A stretch of DNA of 64,000 nt from Saccharopolyspora sp. SCSIO 74807 (GCF_037023755.1 NZ_CP146100.1:4309501-4373500); one strand, 5' to 3'; shown: positions 1-13,335, counted from the first letter of the stretch. Notes: generated by a model from the letters alone, not told the origin. Made by a program: numbers and translations.

Positions 1-1
1 G

Positions 2-897
<896 letters not shown>

Positions 898-898
<1 letters not shown>

Positions 899-1290
899 TG
901 GACGAGCCCGGCCGAGTGGCCGTGACGCCGGAGGCGGCGGAGCTGATCCGCCGCCTCCGCGGCGAGCACGGCCCGGTGATGTTCCACCAGAGCGGCGGCT
1001 GCTGCGACGGCAGCGCACCGATGTGCTACCCGCAGGGCGAGTTCCGCACCGGGGTGTCCGACGTGCATCTCGGCGATCTGGCCGTGGACGACGAGGACGG
1101 CGCGCCGAATCCGGTCCCGGTGTGGATGTCCGGCCCGCAATACGAGTACTGGCAGCACACCCACCTGACCATCGACGTCGTGCAGGGGCGGGGCAGTGGT
1201 TTCTCCCTGGAGGCGCCCGAAGGCGTGCGCTTCCTGATCCGCTCGCGGCTGTTCACCGACGAGGAATGGGCCGCGCTGGGTTCGCGCTGA
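898..1290 (+). CDS. DUF779 family protein, ALDH partner
   Basis: A 130-residue protein starting at the ATG that overlaps the aldehyde dehydrogenase stop. The signature is GPVMFHQSGGCCDGSAPMCYP: a pair of adjacent cysteines plus a third Cys, then a YWQHTHLTIDV segment and a C-terminal FSLEAPEG motif. This is the DUF779 pattern, a family repeatedly found just downstream of AldB/ExaC-type aldehyde dehydrogenases. The three cysteines suggest metal or thiol chemistry, but the molecular role is not established. A function in acetaldehyde metabolism or in maturation of the dehydrogenase is inference from context. Confidence 0.88.
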
Positions 1291-1332
1291 ACCACCCGTT
1301 TGCTCGGGTGCGGCCCGCCCGGCCGCACCCGC

Positions 1333-2907
1333 TCACGGCCACGGGACCTGCGGGGAGCGGGTGAACCCGATGCCCGCCGCCTCCCAGCGCGGTGCTTGCG
1401 CGGCCAGCCGCGCCCGGAACGACTCCCAGTCGTGCGTCGCGGCCGGGGACCAGCCGAGTTCGGCGATCGCGGGCAGCCGGGGGAACGCCATCACCTCCAG
1501 TTGCGCGGAGTTCTCCAGCGTCTCGGTCCAGATCGGCGCTTCCACGCCGAGCACGGACTCCTCGCCGACGCCCTGCAGGTGCGCGGCCGGGTCCCAGCCG
1601 TAGGCGTCGGCGACCTCGACGTAGCCGGCCCAGCTCAGGCCGAGTTCGGTCGACTCGTCGTACTTCATGTCCAGGTAGGACCTGTTCGCGGGCGACATGA
1701 GGATCTTGCTGCCGCGCGCGGCGGCGGCCGCGACCTCGGCCGCCTCCGGGTCGGCAGGATCGGTTCCCCAGTACTGCACCACCGCCGGATTCTGCGGTGT
1801 CGCCTTGGCGTACTCGTGCCAGCCGACGACGGTCTTGCCGTGCGCGCGCACGATCGGCAGCGCGCGGCGCATGAACGCCCGGTACTGCTCATCGGTCGTC
1901 GCATCCGCCTCGTCACCGCCGATGTGCAGGTAGGGGCCGGGCGTGAGCGCGGCGATCTCGCCGATCACCTCGTCCAGGAACCGGTACGAGATGTCCTTGT
2001 CCACGCACAGCGAGCTGAACCCGACCTCGATGCCGGTGTAGAGCGGCGGCGCCACACCGTCGCAGTTGAGCTCCGCGTAGGACGACAACGCGGCGTTGGT
2101 GTGCCCCGGAACGTCGATCTCGGGGACGATCGTGATGTGCCGCGAAGCGGCGTAGCGCACGATCTCGGCGTAGTCCTGCTGGGTGTAGAAGCCGCCGGGG
2201 CCGCCGCCGACCTCGGTGCTGCCGCCGTGCTCGGTCAGCCGCGGCCAGGACTCGATCTCGATGCGCCAGCCCTGGTCGTCGCTCAGGTGCAGGTGCAGAA
2301 AGTTGATCTTGTAGCGCGCGATCTGGTCGATGTAGCGCTTGACCTGCTCGACGCCGAAGAAGTGCCGCGCCACGTCGAGCATCGCCGCGCGGTGGCCGAA
2401 CCGGGGCCGGTCGGCGATCGCACCGCCCGGGATCGGCCACGGCCCGGGCTGCGGGCCCGCGCTCTCGATCTGCGGAGGCAGCAGCTGCCGCAGCGTCTGC
2501 ACGCCGTTGAACAGCCCCTCGGGCGTTCCCGCGCGCAACGTGACGGTTTCGGCGGTGACTTCGAGGCGGTATCCGGCTTGGCCGAGCCCCGCGTCATCGA
2601 GGCGCAGCACGAGATCGCCCCGTTCGCCGGTCGGCAAGGCGTAGCCGGTCGCCGGGCGCAGCACACCCGCGAGGTACTCGGCGACCGCTGCGGCCGCCGG
2701 GTCCGCGCCGATCGCGCTGTCCGGCCCCAGCTCGAAGCGCACGCCCGGCGCCTCCCGCACCGACTCCGGCACCGGGATCACCTGCTGCATCCGAGTTCCC
2801 TGCGCCGCACGTGCGGATGGTGCGGCGCCCAGCGCGCCCGCCGCGACGGCGCCGCCGAACAGGGCCATCGCCGCACGCCGCGGGAACTCGATCGGGAAGT
2901 GGTTCAT
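1333..2907 (-). CDS. Secreted beta-N-acetylhexosaminidase (GH20)
   Basis: Releases terminal GlcNAc (or GalNAc) from chito-oligosaccharides outside the cell. The protein has 524 residues. The start at 2907 is chosen because GGGAG lies about 8 nt upstream and the next residues form an export signal (MNHFPIEFPRRAAMALFGG, then an Ala-rich core ending AARAAQG); the Arg-Arg pair before the hydrophobic stretch suggests the Tat route. The GH20 N-terminal domain (about residues 40-160) is followed by the catalytic barrel, with HLHLSDDQGWRIEI, PEIDVPGHTNA and LHIGGDEAD. In the last of these, the Asp-Glu pair is the substrate-assisted catalytic dyad. Its promoter overlaps a DasR-like operator (separate entry), which fits a role in chitin/GlcNAc use. 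It runs toward the DUF779 gene. Confidence 0.95.
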   Translation of the reverse strand: MNHFPIEFPRRAAMALFGGAVAAGALGAAPSARAAQGTRMQQVIPVPESVREAPGVRFELGPDSAIGADPAAAAVAEYLAGVLRPATGYALPTGERGDLVLRLDDAGLGQAGYRLEVTAETVTLRAGTPEGLFNGVQTLRQLLPPQIESAGPQPGPWPIPGGAIADRPRFGHRAAMLDVARHFFGVEQVKRYIDQIARYKINFLHLHLSDDQGWRIEIESWPRLTEHGGSTEVGGGPGGFYTQQDYAEIVRYAASRHITIVPEIDVPGHTNAALSSYAELNCDGVAPPLYTGIEVGFSSLCVDKDISYRFLDEVIGEIAALTPGPYLHIGGDEADATTDEQYRAFMRRALPIVRAHGKTVVGWHEYAKATPQNPAVVQYWGTDPADPEAAEVAAAAARGSKILMSPANRSYLDMKYDESTELGLSWAGYVEVADAYGWDPAAHLQGVGEESVLGVEAPIWTETLENSAQLEVMAFPRLPAIAELGWSPAATHDWESFRARLAAQAPRWEAAGIGFTRSPQVPWP

Positions 2908-2941
2908 CGGCTCGCTCCCGGCTCGGAAGATCGTGCAGACC

Positions 2942-2957
2942 AAAGGTATAGACCACG
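2942..2957 (-). promoter_or_regulatory. DasR-responsive-element-like operator with overlapping -10
   Basis: On the minus strand, 35-50 nt upstream of the hexosaminidase start, the sequence reads TGGTCTATACC followed by TTT. The published Streptomyces dre consensus is ACTGGTCTAGACCACT, so the core matches at 10 of 11 positions. TATACC inside it is a plausible -10 hexamer, so a bound GntR-family repressor would block the promoter. In streptomycetes DasR controls chitin and GlcNAc genes, and a secreted hexosaminidase is a typical target. The dasR gene is not in the window, so the assignment is inference. Confidence 0.55.
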
Positions 2958-3024
2958 ATCCGCCGCCGGGAGCGGCCGAACGGACGTATCGGGCACCGAG
3001 CCGGCCCGCACGATCAGCGCAGGC

Positions 3025-4899
<1,875 letters not shown>

Positions 4900-5314
4900 G
4901 ACCACGACCTCCCACGTGCGGCTGTTCAGGTGCCGAAGTCCTACCGCACGGCACCCGTTCGCGCCAACAACCTGCGGCCACCGGTCGGAATACCCGCCGC
5001 CGCGCGCCGTGTTGGGCGGGTGGCACCGCACCCGTGCCGCCGTCCCCGGCGAGCGTCCACAACGGACCGCAGGAGTGCCCCGAACTGCGGCGGCGAGCGG
5101 GCCTCGCGACGAGCGGTCCTCCCGCTTCGCCCGCGCCGAACCGGTGCGCGGACCGGCTCGTGCAGCTCGGCGCCCTCGCCCGCCCGCTTGGCGCGACACG
5201 CCCGGAACTGCGCGAATGACCGGTGATCCATGGAACACAATTCGCCGGGAGGGGAGGCGGCGGAGCTAACGCGGGATGCGGCGCGACCGACAACCGTGAT
5301 GGAGGTGCCAGGTA
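4900..5314. promoter_or_regulatory. Divergent intergenic region between prpE and the 5315 gene
   Basis: This 415-bp stretch carries no credible gene. On the minus strand a candidate prpE promoter reads TTGGCG (4962-4967), an 18-nt spacer and TAGGAC (4938-4943). On the plus side, a near-perfect 16-bp palindrome GTGATCCATGGAACAC lies at 5223-5238, about 80 nt before the 5315 gene; its core TCCATGGA is perfect and one flanking pair mismatches. Both are pattern matches only; the palindrome could be an operator. Confidence 0.35.
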
Positions 5315-5542
5315 GTGATGAGTGCGGATACGACGGTGCGCGAAGCCGGGCCGGACGGCTCCGGTGGGGCCGGTGAACTGCCGACCACGCCGAGCAGCGT
5401 GGTGTGGAGCCGCGGCCACTCGTTCGTCCTCGAAGGCGTGGGCGGCCGGGCGCGCTGGGCCGGTGTCGACGACCGCGGCCGCGCCCGCTTCCTCACCGAT
5501 GCCGAGCTGCAGCGGCGCGGCTGGAGCCACGCCCGTCGCTGA
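5315..5542 (+). CDS. Small hypothetical protein
   Basis: A 75-residue protein. A GGAGG box at 5301-5305 sits 9 nt before the GTG at 5315, which is followed at once by an in-frame ATG at 5318; GTG is preferred on spacing. The first 25 residues are Gly/Asp-rich and probably disordered. The rest (SVVWSRGHSFVLEG, RARWAGVDDRGRARFLTDAELQRRGW) looks like a compact beta-rich domain with an acidic/aromatic surface. No cysteines, membrane segment or signal peptide. I do not recognise the family. The well-placed ribosome site and balanced composition argue for a real gene. It precedes the phosphatidyltransferase by 162 bp on the same strand. Confidence 0.6.
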   Translation: MMSADTTVREAGPDGSGGAGELPTTPSSVVWSRGHSFVLEGVGGRARWAGVDDRGRARFLTDAELQRRGWSHARR

Positions 5543-5704
5543 ACGGAGCCACCCGCGCACCCGGCTCGGCGCAGCCACGGCCGCCACGGCCGGTGCCGGG
5601 GGCGTGTGGCACCCTGACGCGAGTGGACGCCGAGCGTCCATCGGGCCGGAGGCGCAGGTGAGCGCCGTACGGCGGATCGCACAACCGTGTCAGGGAGGGC
5701 TGTG

Positions 5705-6556
5705 GTGCAGGACGCCGACGGCACCACGGCCGGACCGCGTGGCCGGGGTGGGGCGCAGGATTCGGTGCCCCCGGAACCGTCCCGGCATCCGGCTCCGGAC
5801 CGATCGGAACCGGGCGAGCACCCCGAGGCGTGCGAGCATCCCGAACCAGGCGAGCACGCGGCGCAGCCACCGGCGGACGACTCCGCGCAGCGACCGGCGG
5901 ACTCGTCCGGTCCGGATGACGCCGAAACCGCAGCCCCGCCCGATCCCGGCATCGCGCACATCAAAGAGGTCGCCGCGAACGTCTGGGACGACCCCTGGCT
6001 GACCTGGCCGAACCTGCTCAGCGTGCTGCGCCTGGCCGGTGTCCCGCTGTTCCTCTGGCTGCTGCTGGGGCCGCAGCAGGACCTGCTTGCCCTGCTGGTG
6101 CTGGTGATCAGCGGGGCCACCGACTGGCTCGACGGCAAGCTCGCCCGCTGGCTGAACCAGTACAGCCGCGTCGGCGAGCTGCTCGACCCGGGTGCCGACC
6201 GGCTCTACATCGTCGCGACGCTGATCGCCTTCGTGCTCCGGGACGTGATCCCGTGGTGGGCCGCGGTGGCGCTGATCGGCCGCGACGTGGTGCTGACGCT
6301 GTGCTTGCCGGTGCTGCGCTGGCACGGGTTCGAGCCGCCCGAGGTGCACTACCTCGGCAAGGCCGCGACCTTCTGCCTGATGTACGCGTTCCCGCTGTTG
6401 CTGCTGGTGCAGGAGGACTTCGCGTTCGAGCAGGTCGTGCGCCCGCTGGCGTACGCCTTCACCGGCTGGGGCGGCGTGCTGTACGTGTGGGCCGGTGTGC
6501 TGTACCTGATCCAGGTCTTCGCGACCGTGCGGCTGGCCAGATCGAACCGGACCTGA
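5705..6556 (+). CDS. CDP-alcohol phosphatidyltransferase (membrane)
   Basis: Transfers a phosphatidyl group from CDP-diacylglycerol to an alcohol acceptor to make phospholipid at the membrane. The signature D-x2-DG-x2-AR-x8-G-x3-D-x3-D is complete in DWLDGKLARW...GELLDPGADR (about residues 144-170), giving the metal- and CDP-binding site. About six hydrophobic segments fill the C-terminal two thirds. The first 90 residues are Pro/Glu/His-rich and apparently disordered, longer than usual. The start is set at GTG 5705 because GGGAGGG lies at 5693-5699; GTG codons at 5687 and 5702 are in frame but badly spaced. The position just before gcvH-garA matches the pgsA2-like gene of mycobacteria. The acceptor (glycerol-3-phosphate or another) cannot be read from the sequence. 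Confidence 0.88.
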   Translation: MQDADGTTAGPRGRGGAQDSVPPEPSRHPAPDRSEPGEHPEACEHPEPGEHAAQPPADDSAQRPADSSGPDDAETAAPPDPGIAHIKEVAANVWDDPWLTWPNLLSVLRLAGVPLFLWLLLGPQQDLLALLVLVISGATDWLDGKLARWLNQYSRVGELLDPGADRLYIVATLIAFVLRDVIPWWAAVALIGRDVVLTLCLPVLRWHGFEPPEVHYLGKAATFCLMYAFPLLLLVQEDFAFEQVVRPLAYAFTGWGGVLYVWAGVLYLIQVFATVRLARSNRT

Positions 6557-6747
6557 CCGCGGCGCAGCCGGCCGCAGTGCGCGTGCGCTGCCGGCGCCAC
6601 CCGCGCTGCGGAGTTGATCACGTCGCGGCTGCCTTGCGGTCCGCTGCGGCCTCGACCTACGCTCGCGACGCCCGCGGCGATCATCGCGGGTGAGGCGGAG
6701 GCGCTGCGAAGTCCCGCCGGCCGAGCGACCAGGAAGGCGGGACCCAA

Positions 6748-7131
6748 GTGGCCCCGGAAGGGATCAAGTACACCGAAGACCACGAGTGGGTGCTGCGCAC
6801 CGGCGAGGACACCGTCCGGGTCGGCATCACCGACTACGCCCAGCAGCAGCTCGGCGACGTGGTGTTCGTCCAGCTGCCCGATGCGGGCGAGGCGGTGCAG
6901 GCCGGTGGCGGCATCGGCGAGGTGGAGTCGACCAAGAGCGTCTCGGACATCTACGCCCCGGTCGCCGGCGAGGTCGTCGCCCGCAACGAGCGGCTCGACG
7001 AGCAGCCCGAGCTGGTCAACTCCGCGCCGTTCGGCGACGGCTGGATGCTCGAGATCAAGCTGGCCGACCCGGCGGCGCCGGACGCGCTGCTCGGCCCGGA
7101 GGACTACCAAGCCGTCATCGACCAGGCATGA
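6748..7131 (+). CDS. gcvH: Glycine cleavage system H protein
   Basis: The lipoyl shuttle protein of the glycine cleavage complex, carrying the aminomethyl group between the P and T proteins. It has 127 residues, normal for the family. YTEDHEWV opens the fold, and the lipoyl attachment Lys is K63 in GEVESTKSVSDIY. The C-terminal GDGWMLEIKL and a DYQAVIDQ tail are typical. The start is GTG 6748 after AGGAAGG. It lies 115 bp before garA, and gcvP is 2.9 kb downstream on the same strand; no gcvT or lpd is in the window. Confidence 0.97.
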   Translation: MAPEGIKYTEDHEWVLRTGEDTVRVGITDYAQQQLGDVVFVQLPDAGEAVQAGGGIGEVESTKSVSDIYAPVAGEVVARNERLDEQPELVNSAPFGDGWMLEIKLADPAAPDALLGPEDYQAVIDQA

Positions 7132-7246
7132 TCGTCGATCTCCGCACCGCGGCCGGATCGTTGTGGGACTCCCGCGTCTGCCACCTGGAACGGCGCGGTA
7201 CGTTGGAACGCACTTGCACGACCCATCCGCGCAGAGGAGAGCTCAG

Positions 7247-7708
7247 GTGAGCCAGAACGACGGGCCCGGCGGCGTTCCGCCGGAGCAGTCACCGGAGACC
7301 ACCTCGGTCTTCAGGCCGTTCCTGTCGGAATCGGAGAGCACCGAGAGTGCGGCTCCGGAGCCTGCGGCCTCCGGAGTCGACGCGCTGCCCGCCGGGTCCG
7401 CCCTGCTGGTGGTCAAGCGCGGCCCGAACGCGGGGTCGCGATTCCTGCTCGACCGGGAGACCACCAGCTCGGGTCGGCACCCCGACAGCGACATATTCCT
7501 CGACGACGTCACCGTTTCCCGTCGCCACGCCGAGTTCCGGCGCGAGGGCAGCGACTTCGTCGTCGTGGACGTGGGCAGCTTGAACGGGACCTACGTCAAC
7601 CGGGAACCGGTGGACACCTCGGTGCTGGCCAACGGCGACGAGGTGCAGATCGGCAAGTTCCGGCTGGTGTTCCTGACCGGGCCGATCGACGGCGGCCAGG
7701 GACGCTGA
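7247..7708 (+). CDS. garA: FHA-domain metabolic regulator GarA/OdhI
   Basis: A cytoplasmic regulator of 2-oxoglutarate use. Unphosphorylated GarA inhibits 2-oxoglutarate dehydrogenase and NAD-glutamate dehydrogenase and activates glutamate synthase in mycobacteria; phosphorylation by PknB or PknG makes the FHA domain bind its own tail and switches it off. The protein has 153 residues. The phospho-site motif ETTSVFRPF is at residues 17-25 (T18, T19), and the FHA domain covers about 55-140 with GRHPDSDIFLDDVTVSRRHAEF and GSLNGTYVN. GTG 7247 follows GAGGAGA at 6 nt. gltBD, a known physiological target, is at the far end of the window. Downstream lies a strong hairpin, not the expected ftsR gene. 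Confidence 0.95.
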   Translation: MSQNDGPGGVPPEQSPETTSVFRPFLSESESTESAAPEPAASGVDALPAGSALLVVKRGPNAGSRFLLDRETTSSGRHPDSDIFLDDVTVSRRHAEFRREGSDFVVVDVGSLNGTYVNREPVDTSVLANGDEVQIGKFRLVFLTGPIDGGQGR

Positions 7709-7729
7709 AGGTCCGCGGCCGTTCCGCGA

Positions 7730-7756
7730 CGGGGCGGCGTCCACGGCGCCGCCCCG
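7730..7756 (+). terminator. GC hairpin after garA
   Basis: A perfect 10-bp stem (CGGGGCGGCG / CGCCGCCCCG) with a 7-nt loop, 21 nt after the garA stop. There is no following T-run, which is common for actinobacterial terminators. It would separate garA from the downstream nuclease gene. Confidence 0.65.
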
Positions 7757-7765
7757 ACGGCATCC

Positions 7766-7810
7766 GAGGCGATCGTCCGATCGCGGCACCGGAGGCGATC
7801 ATCCGATCGC
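7766..7810. repeat. Two 19-bp direct repeats, each palindromic
   Basis: GAGGCGATCGTCCGATCGC at 7766-7784 recurs with one change at 7792-7810, 26 bp apart (start to start). The core of copy 1, GCGATCG-TC-CGATCGC, is a perfect 7-2-7 inverted repeat; copy 2 has one mismatch in the left arm. Two dyad sites on a spacing near 2.5 helical turns look like a cooperative operator pair, but no ligand protein can be named. Confidence 0.6.
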
Positions 7811-8246
7811 CGGGTGCGGAGCCGCCGGTCCGTCCTCGCCCGATGCCCTCCGCGAGGCTCTGACCAGCGGTTGGCCGTTGGGGCTGCGGTGTATCGTTGC
7901 TGTGGGCGTCGTTGCGCTGCAGCAACCGGCAGGGCGCGGGAACTCCCCGTTCGCCCGGAGCCCGCAGCGGGCGAACGATCTCGGCAGCATCGCGAACGGC
8001 ACCGGCGAGCGGAACCGGAGTCGGTCGACGAACAAGGGCCTGCACCGGCGGCACCGGCGTTCGCGCGCGGTCCGGCGAGCAGGCGGTACGAACCGGAAAA
8101 AGCCGTTCAGCGAGCGGAAAATCCGGCCGGAGGCGATGGCCAGTGGTAGGCGTGTCCGCCGTATCGCGGGTAGCGTCGGAGGCGTCGGTGCGCGATCCTC
8201 GACCAAGGATGTCACGCTTCGGCGCGCTGGAGGAGGCGATGAGACG

Positions 8247-8723
8247 ATGAGCAGCGAGATGCGCGTCGTCGGCGTGCGAGTGGAACTACCAGCCAACCAG
8301 CCGATTCTGCTGCTGCGCGAAACCGACGGTGAGCGGTACTTGCCGATCTGGATCGGATCGGTGGAGGCCACCGCGATCGCGCTGGAGCAGCAGGGTGTGC
8401 GGCCGGCCAGACCCCTGACCCACGATCTGCTCAAGGACGTCATCGGCGCCCTCGGGCGGGATCTGGAGCAGGTGCGGATCACCGATCTGCAGGAGGGCAC
8501 GTTCTTCGCCGAGCTGATCTTCGACGGGGACGTGCGGGTCTCGGCCCGCCCGAGCGACTCGGTCGCGCTGGCGCTGCGGGTCGGGGTGCCGATCCACGCC
8601 GACGAATCGGTGCTGGACGAAGCCGGGCTGATCATCCCGGACGAGCAGGAGGACGAGGTCGAGAAGTTCCGGGAGTTCCTGGACTCGGTCTCGCCGGAGG
8701 ACTTCCGGGGCGCGGATACCTGA
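8247..8723 (+). CDS. Bifunctional nuclease family protein (DUF151)
   Basis: A 158-residue DUF151 protein, homologous to Rv1829 of M. tuberculosis; plant members act as RNase/DNase. Visible motifs are RVELPANQPILLLRETDGERYLPIWIGSVEA cut here into its key parts: the LPIWIG turn, the EATAIA helix, a TFFAEL strand and the SARPSDSVALALR segment, the strongest family signature. A Glu/Asp-rich C-terminus follows. ATG 8247 is used because GGAGGAGG lies 10 nt upstream. It sits between garA and the MerR gene as in other actinobacteria, but without ftsR before it. A hairpin terminator follows. Confidence 0.9.
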   Translation: MSSEMRVVGVRVELPANQPILLLRETDGERYLPIWIGSVEATAIALEQQGVRPARPLTHDLLKDVIGALGRDLEQVRITDLQEGTFFAELIFDGDVRVSARPSDSVALALRVGVPIHADESVLDEAGLIIPDEQEDEVEKFREFLDSVSPEDFRGADT

Positions 8724-8741
8724 CCGCCCCGGTGCGCCACG

Positions 8742-8774
8742 ACGGCTCCCGCTGCCGAGAGGCACGGGAGCCGT
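8742..8774 (+). terminator. Hairpin terminator after the DUF151 gene
   Basis: A perfect 10-bp stem ACGGCTCCCG / CGGGAGCCGT with a 13-nt loop, 19 nt after the stop, followed by TCGCATTTCC. This is a good intrinsic terminator by actinobacterial standards. Confidence 0.7.
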
Positions 8775-8847
8775 TCGCATTTCCGGCCCGGTGGCGGGGA
8801 ATTCCCGGTGGGGTGTCCGCCCGGCGGGGGTGCGTCCGCGCGTCGCG

Positions 8848-8876
8848 TTGACCCGCCCACGGGGTGGGCTTACCGT
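8848..8876 (+). promoter_or_regulatory. Housekeeping-type promoter upstream of the MerR gene
   Basis: TTGACC, a 17-nt spacer and TACCGT, about 145 nt before the MerR start. The spacer carries the short inverted repeat CCCAC-GGG-GTGGG. This is a good fit to the actinobacterial sigma-A consensus, but by inspection only. Confidence 0.45.
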
Positions 8877-9021
8877 CGTTGCAACGCGAATTGCTCCGAT
8901 GTGATTTTCCAGGTCGGGCGCTCGCGGCCCGGTCGCGGGAGCTCCGGGGCGGCAGCCGCCCGGTGCGGTTGTTCCCGGTGGTTCGCCGGCCCCGGTGGCC
9001 GGACGAGGGGAGGCAGGCGTG

Positions 9022-9597
9022 GTGGAGCGAGCACCCGGCGAAGATTCCGCGCAGCAGCCGGAACCGATGGCCGACCCCGCGTTGCCGGATCCCGCGCTGC
9101 CGGACGAACTCGTCGGCTACCGCGGACCCGCGGCCTGCCAGATCGCCGGAATCACCTACCGGCAGCTCGACTACTGGGCCAGGACCAAGCTGGTCGGCCC
9201 GTCCATCCGCAGCGCCGCCGGTTCGGGTTCGCAGCGGTTGTACTCGTTCAAGGACATCCTGGTGCTGAAGGTGGTCAAGCGGCTGCTGGACACCGGGGTC
9301 TCGTTGCACAACATCCGGCTGGCGGTGGAGCACCTGCGCGGCCGCGGGGTGCGCGACCTGGCGAAGATCACGTTGTTCAGCGACGGCACCACGGTCTACG
9401 AGTGCACCTCCGCGGAAGAGGTCGTCGACCTGCTGCAGGGCGGGCAGGGCGTGTTCGGCATCGCGGTCAGCGGTGCGATGCGGGAGATCACCGGCACCAT
9501 CCACGAGTTCCCGGCGGAAAGAGCCGACACCGCCGACCCCGAAGAGCCCGTCGATGACGAGCTGTCCCGCAGGCGTCGGGACCGGCAAACGGGCTGA
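9022..9597 (+). CDS. MerR-family transcriptional regulator (Rv1830-like)
   Basis: A DNA-binding regulator of about 191 residues. GGGGAGG at 9007-9013 supports GTG 9022 (or 9019, in frame). After a 30-residue acidic leader comes the MerR helix-turn-helix: YRGPAACQIAGITYRQLDYWARTKLVGPSI, given here as its known landmarks QLDYWART and LYSFKDILVLKVVKRLLD. The segment DTGVSLHNIRLAVEHL follows. The C-terminal part (TLFSDGTTVYECTSAEEVVDLLQGGQGVFGIAV in the full protein) matches Rv1830 of M. tuberculosis rather than FtsR. The Rv1830 type has no settled regulon. It directly precedes the glycine riboswitch and gcvP. Confidence 0.88.
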   Translation: MERAPGEDSAQQPEPMADPALPDPALPDELVGYRGPAACQIAGITYRQLDYWARTKLVGPSIRSAAGSGSQRLYSFKDILVLKVVKRLLDTGVSLHNIRLAVEHLRGRGVRDLAKITLFSDGTTVYECTSAEEVVDLLQGGQGVFGIAVSGAMREITGTIHEFPAERADTADPEEPVDDELSRRRRDRQTG

Positions 9598-9740
9598 ACC
9601 GGTTCGGCGGCCCCGGCCCGGGGATTTCGCGTGGACACGGTGCGTGCGCAGCGCGTCCGGTGCGTGGGACGTTCGGACGCGACGAAGATCGCACCGGTCG
9701 GCGCTCACTGGATCGGGTAGGGTGCGAGGCATCGCAGACC

Positions 9741-9952
9741 CCGTGCGGGAGAGTCCGCCGGTGATCCGGTCGCCGGCGGCGCCGAAGGAGCAAACCCTCC
9801 CCGACAACCTCTCAGGCGGCTGGACCGCACGGGCGAGATACCTCTGGAAAGAGGTGCCACCGGACGAGGTGGCGCCCGCCGACGGTGCAAGTCCGGTCCG
9901 ACCGGGCGAAGCTCTCAGGCGTTCGCGATGCGGACAGTGACAGAGGGGGAGG
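9741..9952 (+). ncRNA. Tandem glycine riboswitch controlling gcvP
   Basis: The 5' leader of gcvP shows the two-aptamer glycine riboswitch. Aptamer 1 begins GTGCGGGAGAGTCC at 9743, continues GCCGAAGGAGCAAACCCTCC and closes with AACCTCTCAGGC. A short linker leads to aptamer 2 with TACCTCTGGAAAGAGG, GACGGTGCAAGTCCGGTC, GAAGCTCTCAGGC and the terminal CAGAGGGGGA at 9941-9950. Glycine binding normally turns such genes on. The expression platform between 9952 and the ATG at 10005 shows no obvious terminator, so control at the level of ribosome access is possible. A weak -10 (TAGGGT, 9718-9723) lies just upstream. Confidence 0.95.
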
Positions 9953-10004
9953 GCAGCACACAACGCTGCCGCCCTGTGTCCGCTGCGATGAATGAGGTGT
10001 GGCG

Positions 10005-12902
<2,898 letters not shown>

Positions 12903-12983
12903 TCGCGCGGGGGTGAGCGGGCGACCGGCCGGATGCACTACGGTGGGCGGTTCCATCCGACCGCCTCCGAGAGGAGTGCAGCA

Positions 12984-13268
12984 ATGCTCACGATCAGCGA
13001 GAGCGCAGCCGAGGTCATCAAGGTCGTGCTGGCCGGTGGTGAATCGGGCGAGAGCTCGGGGCTGCGGATCGCGCCGGTCGCCAACGCGTCCGGTGAGGGC
13101 GAGCTCCAGGCGGCCATCGCCAGCGAGCCGCAGGCCGACGACGAGGTGGTCGAGGAGTCCGGTGCCCGGGTGTTCCTCGAGCCGCAGGCCGCGTCGCTGC
13201 TCGGGGACAAGGTCCTCGACGCCGAGCGCGACGACAACGGTGAGCTGAGCCTGGCCGTTCGGGAATGA
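12984..13268 (+). CDS. HesB/IscA-like protein without cysteines
   Basis: A 94-residue protein starting at ATG 12984 after GAGAGGAG. The N-terminus MLTISESAAEVIKVVLAG and the later ESGARVFLEPQAASLLGDKVLDAE follow the Fe-S biogenesis HesB/IscA fold, and actinobacterial homologues are often labelled adhesin or Fe-S assembly protein. However, all three cysteines that bind the cluster in IscA are missing; there is no Cys at all. It therefore cannot act as a classical A-type scaffold, and its role is unknown. It follows gcvP by 81 bp and is closed by a good terminator. Confidence 0.75.
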   Translation: MLTISESAAEVIKVVLAGGESGESSGLRIAPVANASGEGELQAAIASEPQADDEVVEESGARVFLEPQAASLLGDKVLDAERDDNGELSLAVRE

Positions 13269-13272
13269 GCTG

Positions 13273-13304
13273 ATCGGCCCGCCGCCGCGTGGTGGCGGGC
13301 CGAT
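13273..13304 (+). terminator. Intrinsic terminator after the HesB-like gene
   Basis: A perfect 11-bp stem ATCGGCCCGCC / GGCGGGCCGAT with a 10-nt loop, 5 nt after the stop and followed by TTTCGTT. It is one of the clearest terminators in the window. Confidence 0.85.
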
Positions 13305-13335
13305 TTCGTTCGGATCGAAGTGCGGCTCGCTGGGC

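Larger units (their letters stand above)
7709..8246 (+). other. Gene-free stretch where ftsR is normally found
   Basis: These 538 bp separate garA from the nuclease gene. Open frames here are compositional (Arg/Ala/Gly/Ser-rich) and none shows a MerR helix-turn-helix. In mycobacteria and most relatives a MerR-type gene, ftsR (Rv1828), sits exactly here; at about 750 bp it would not even fit. The stretch holds the garA hairpin and a pair of near-identical palindromes (separate entries), and otherwise nothing I can name. The nuclease promoter must lie in its second half, but I cannot place it confidently. Confidence 0.6.

Noticed and set aside
7814-8250. Open frames that might encode the missing ftsR
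   Set aside because: None has a MerR helix-turn-helix; all are low-complexity Arg/Ser/Gly translations.
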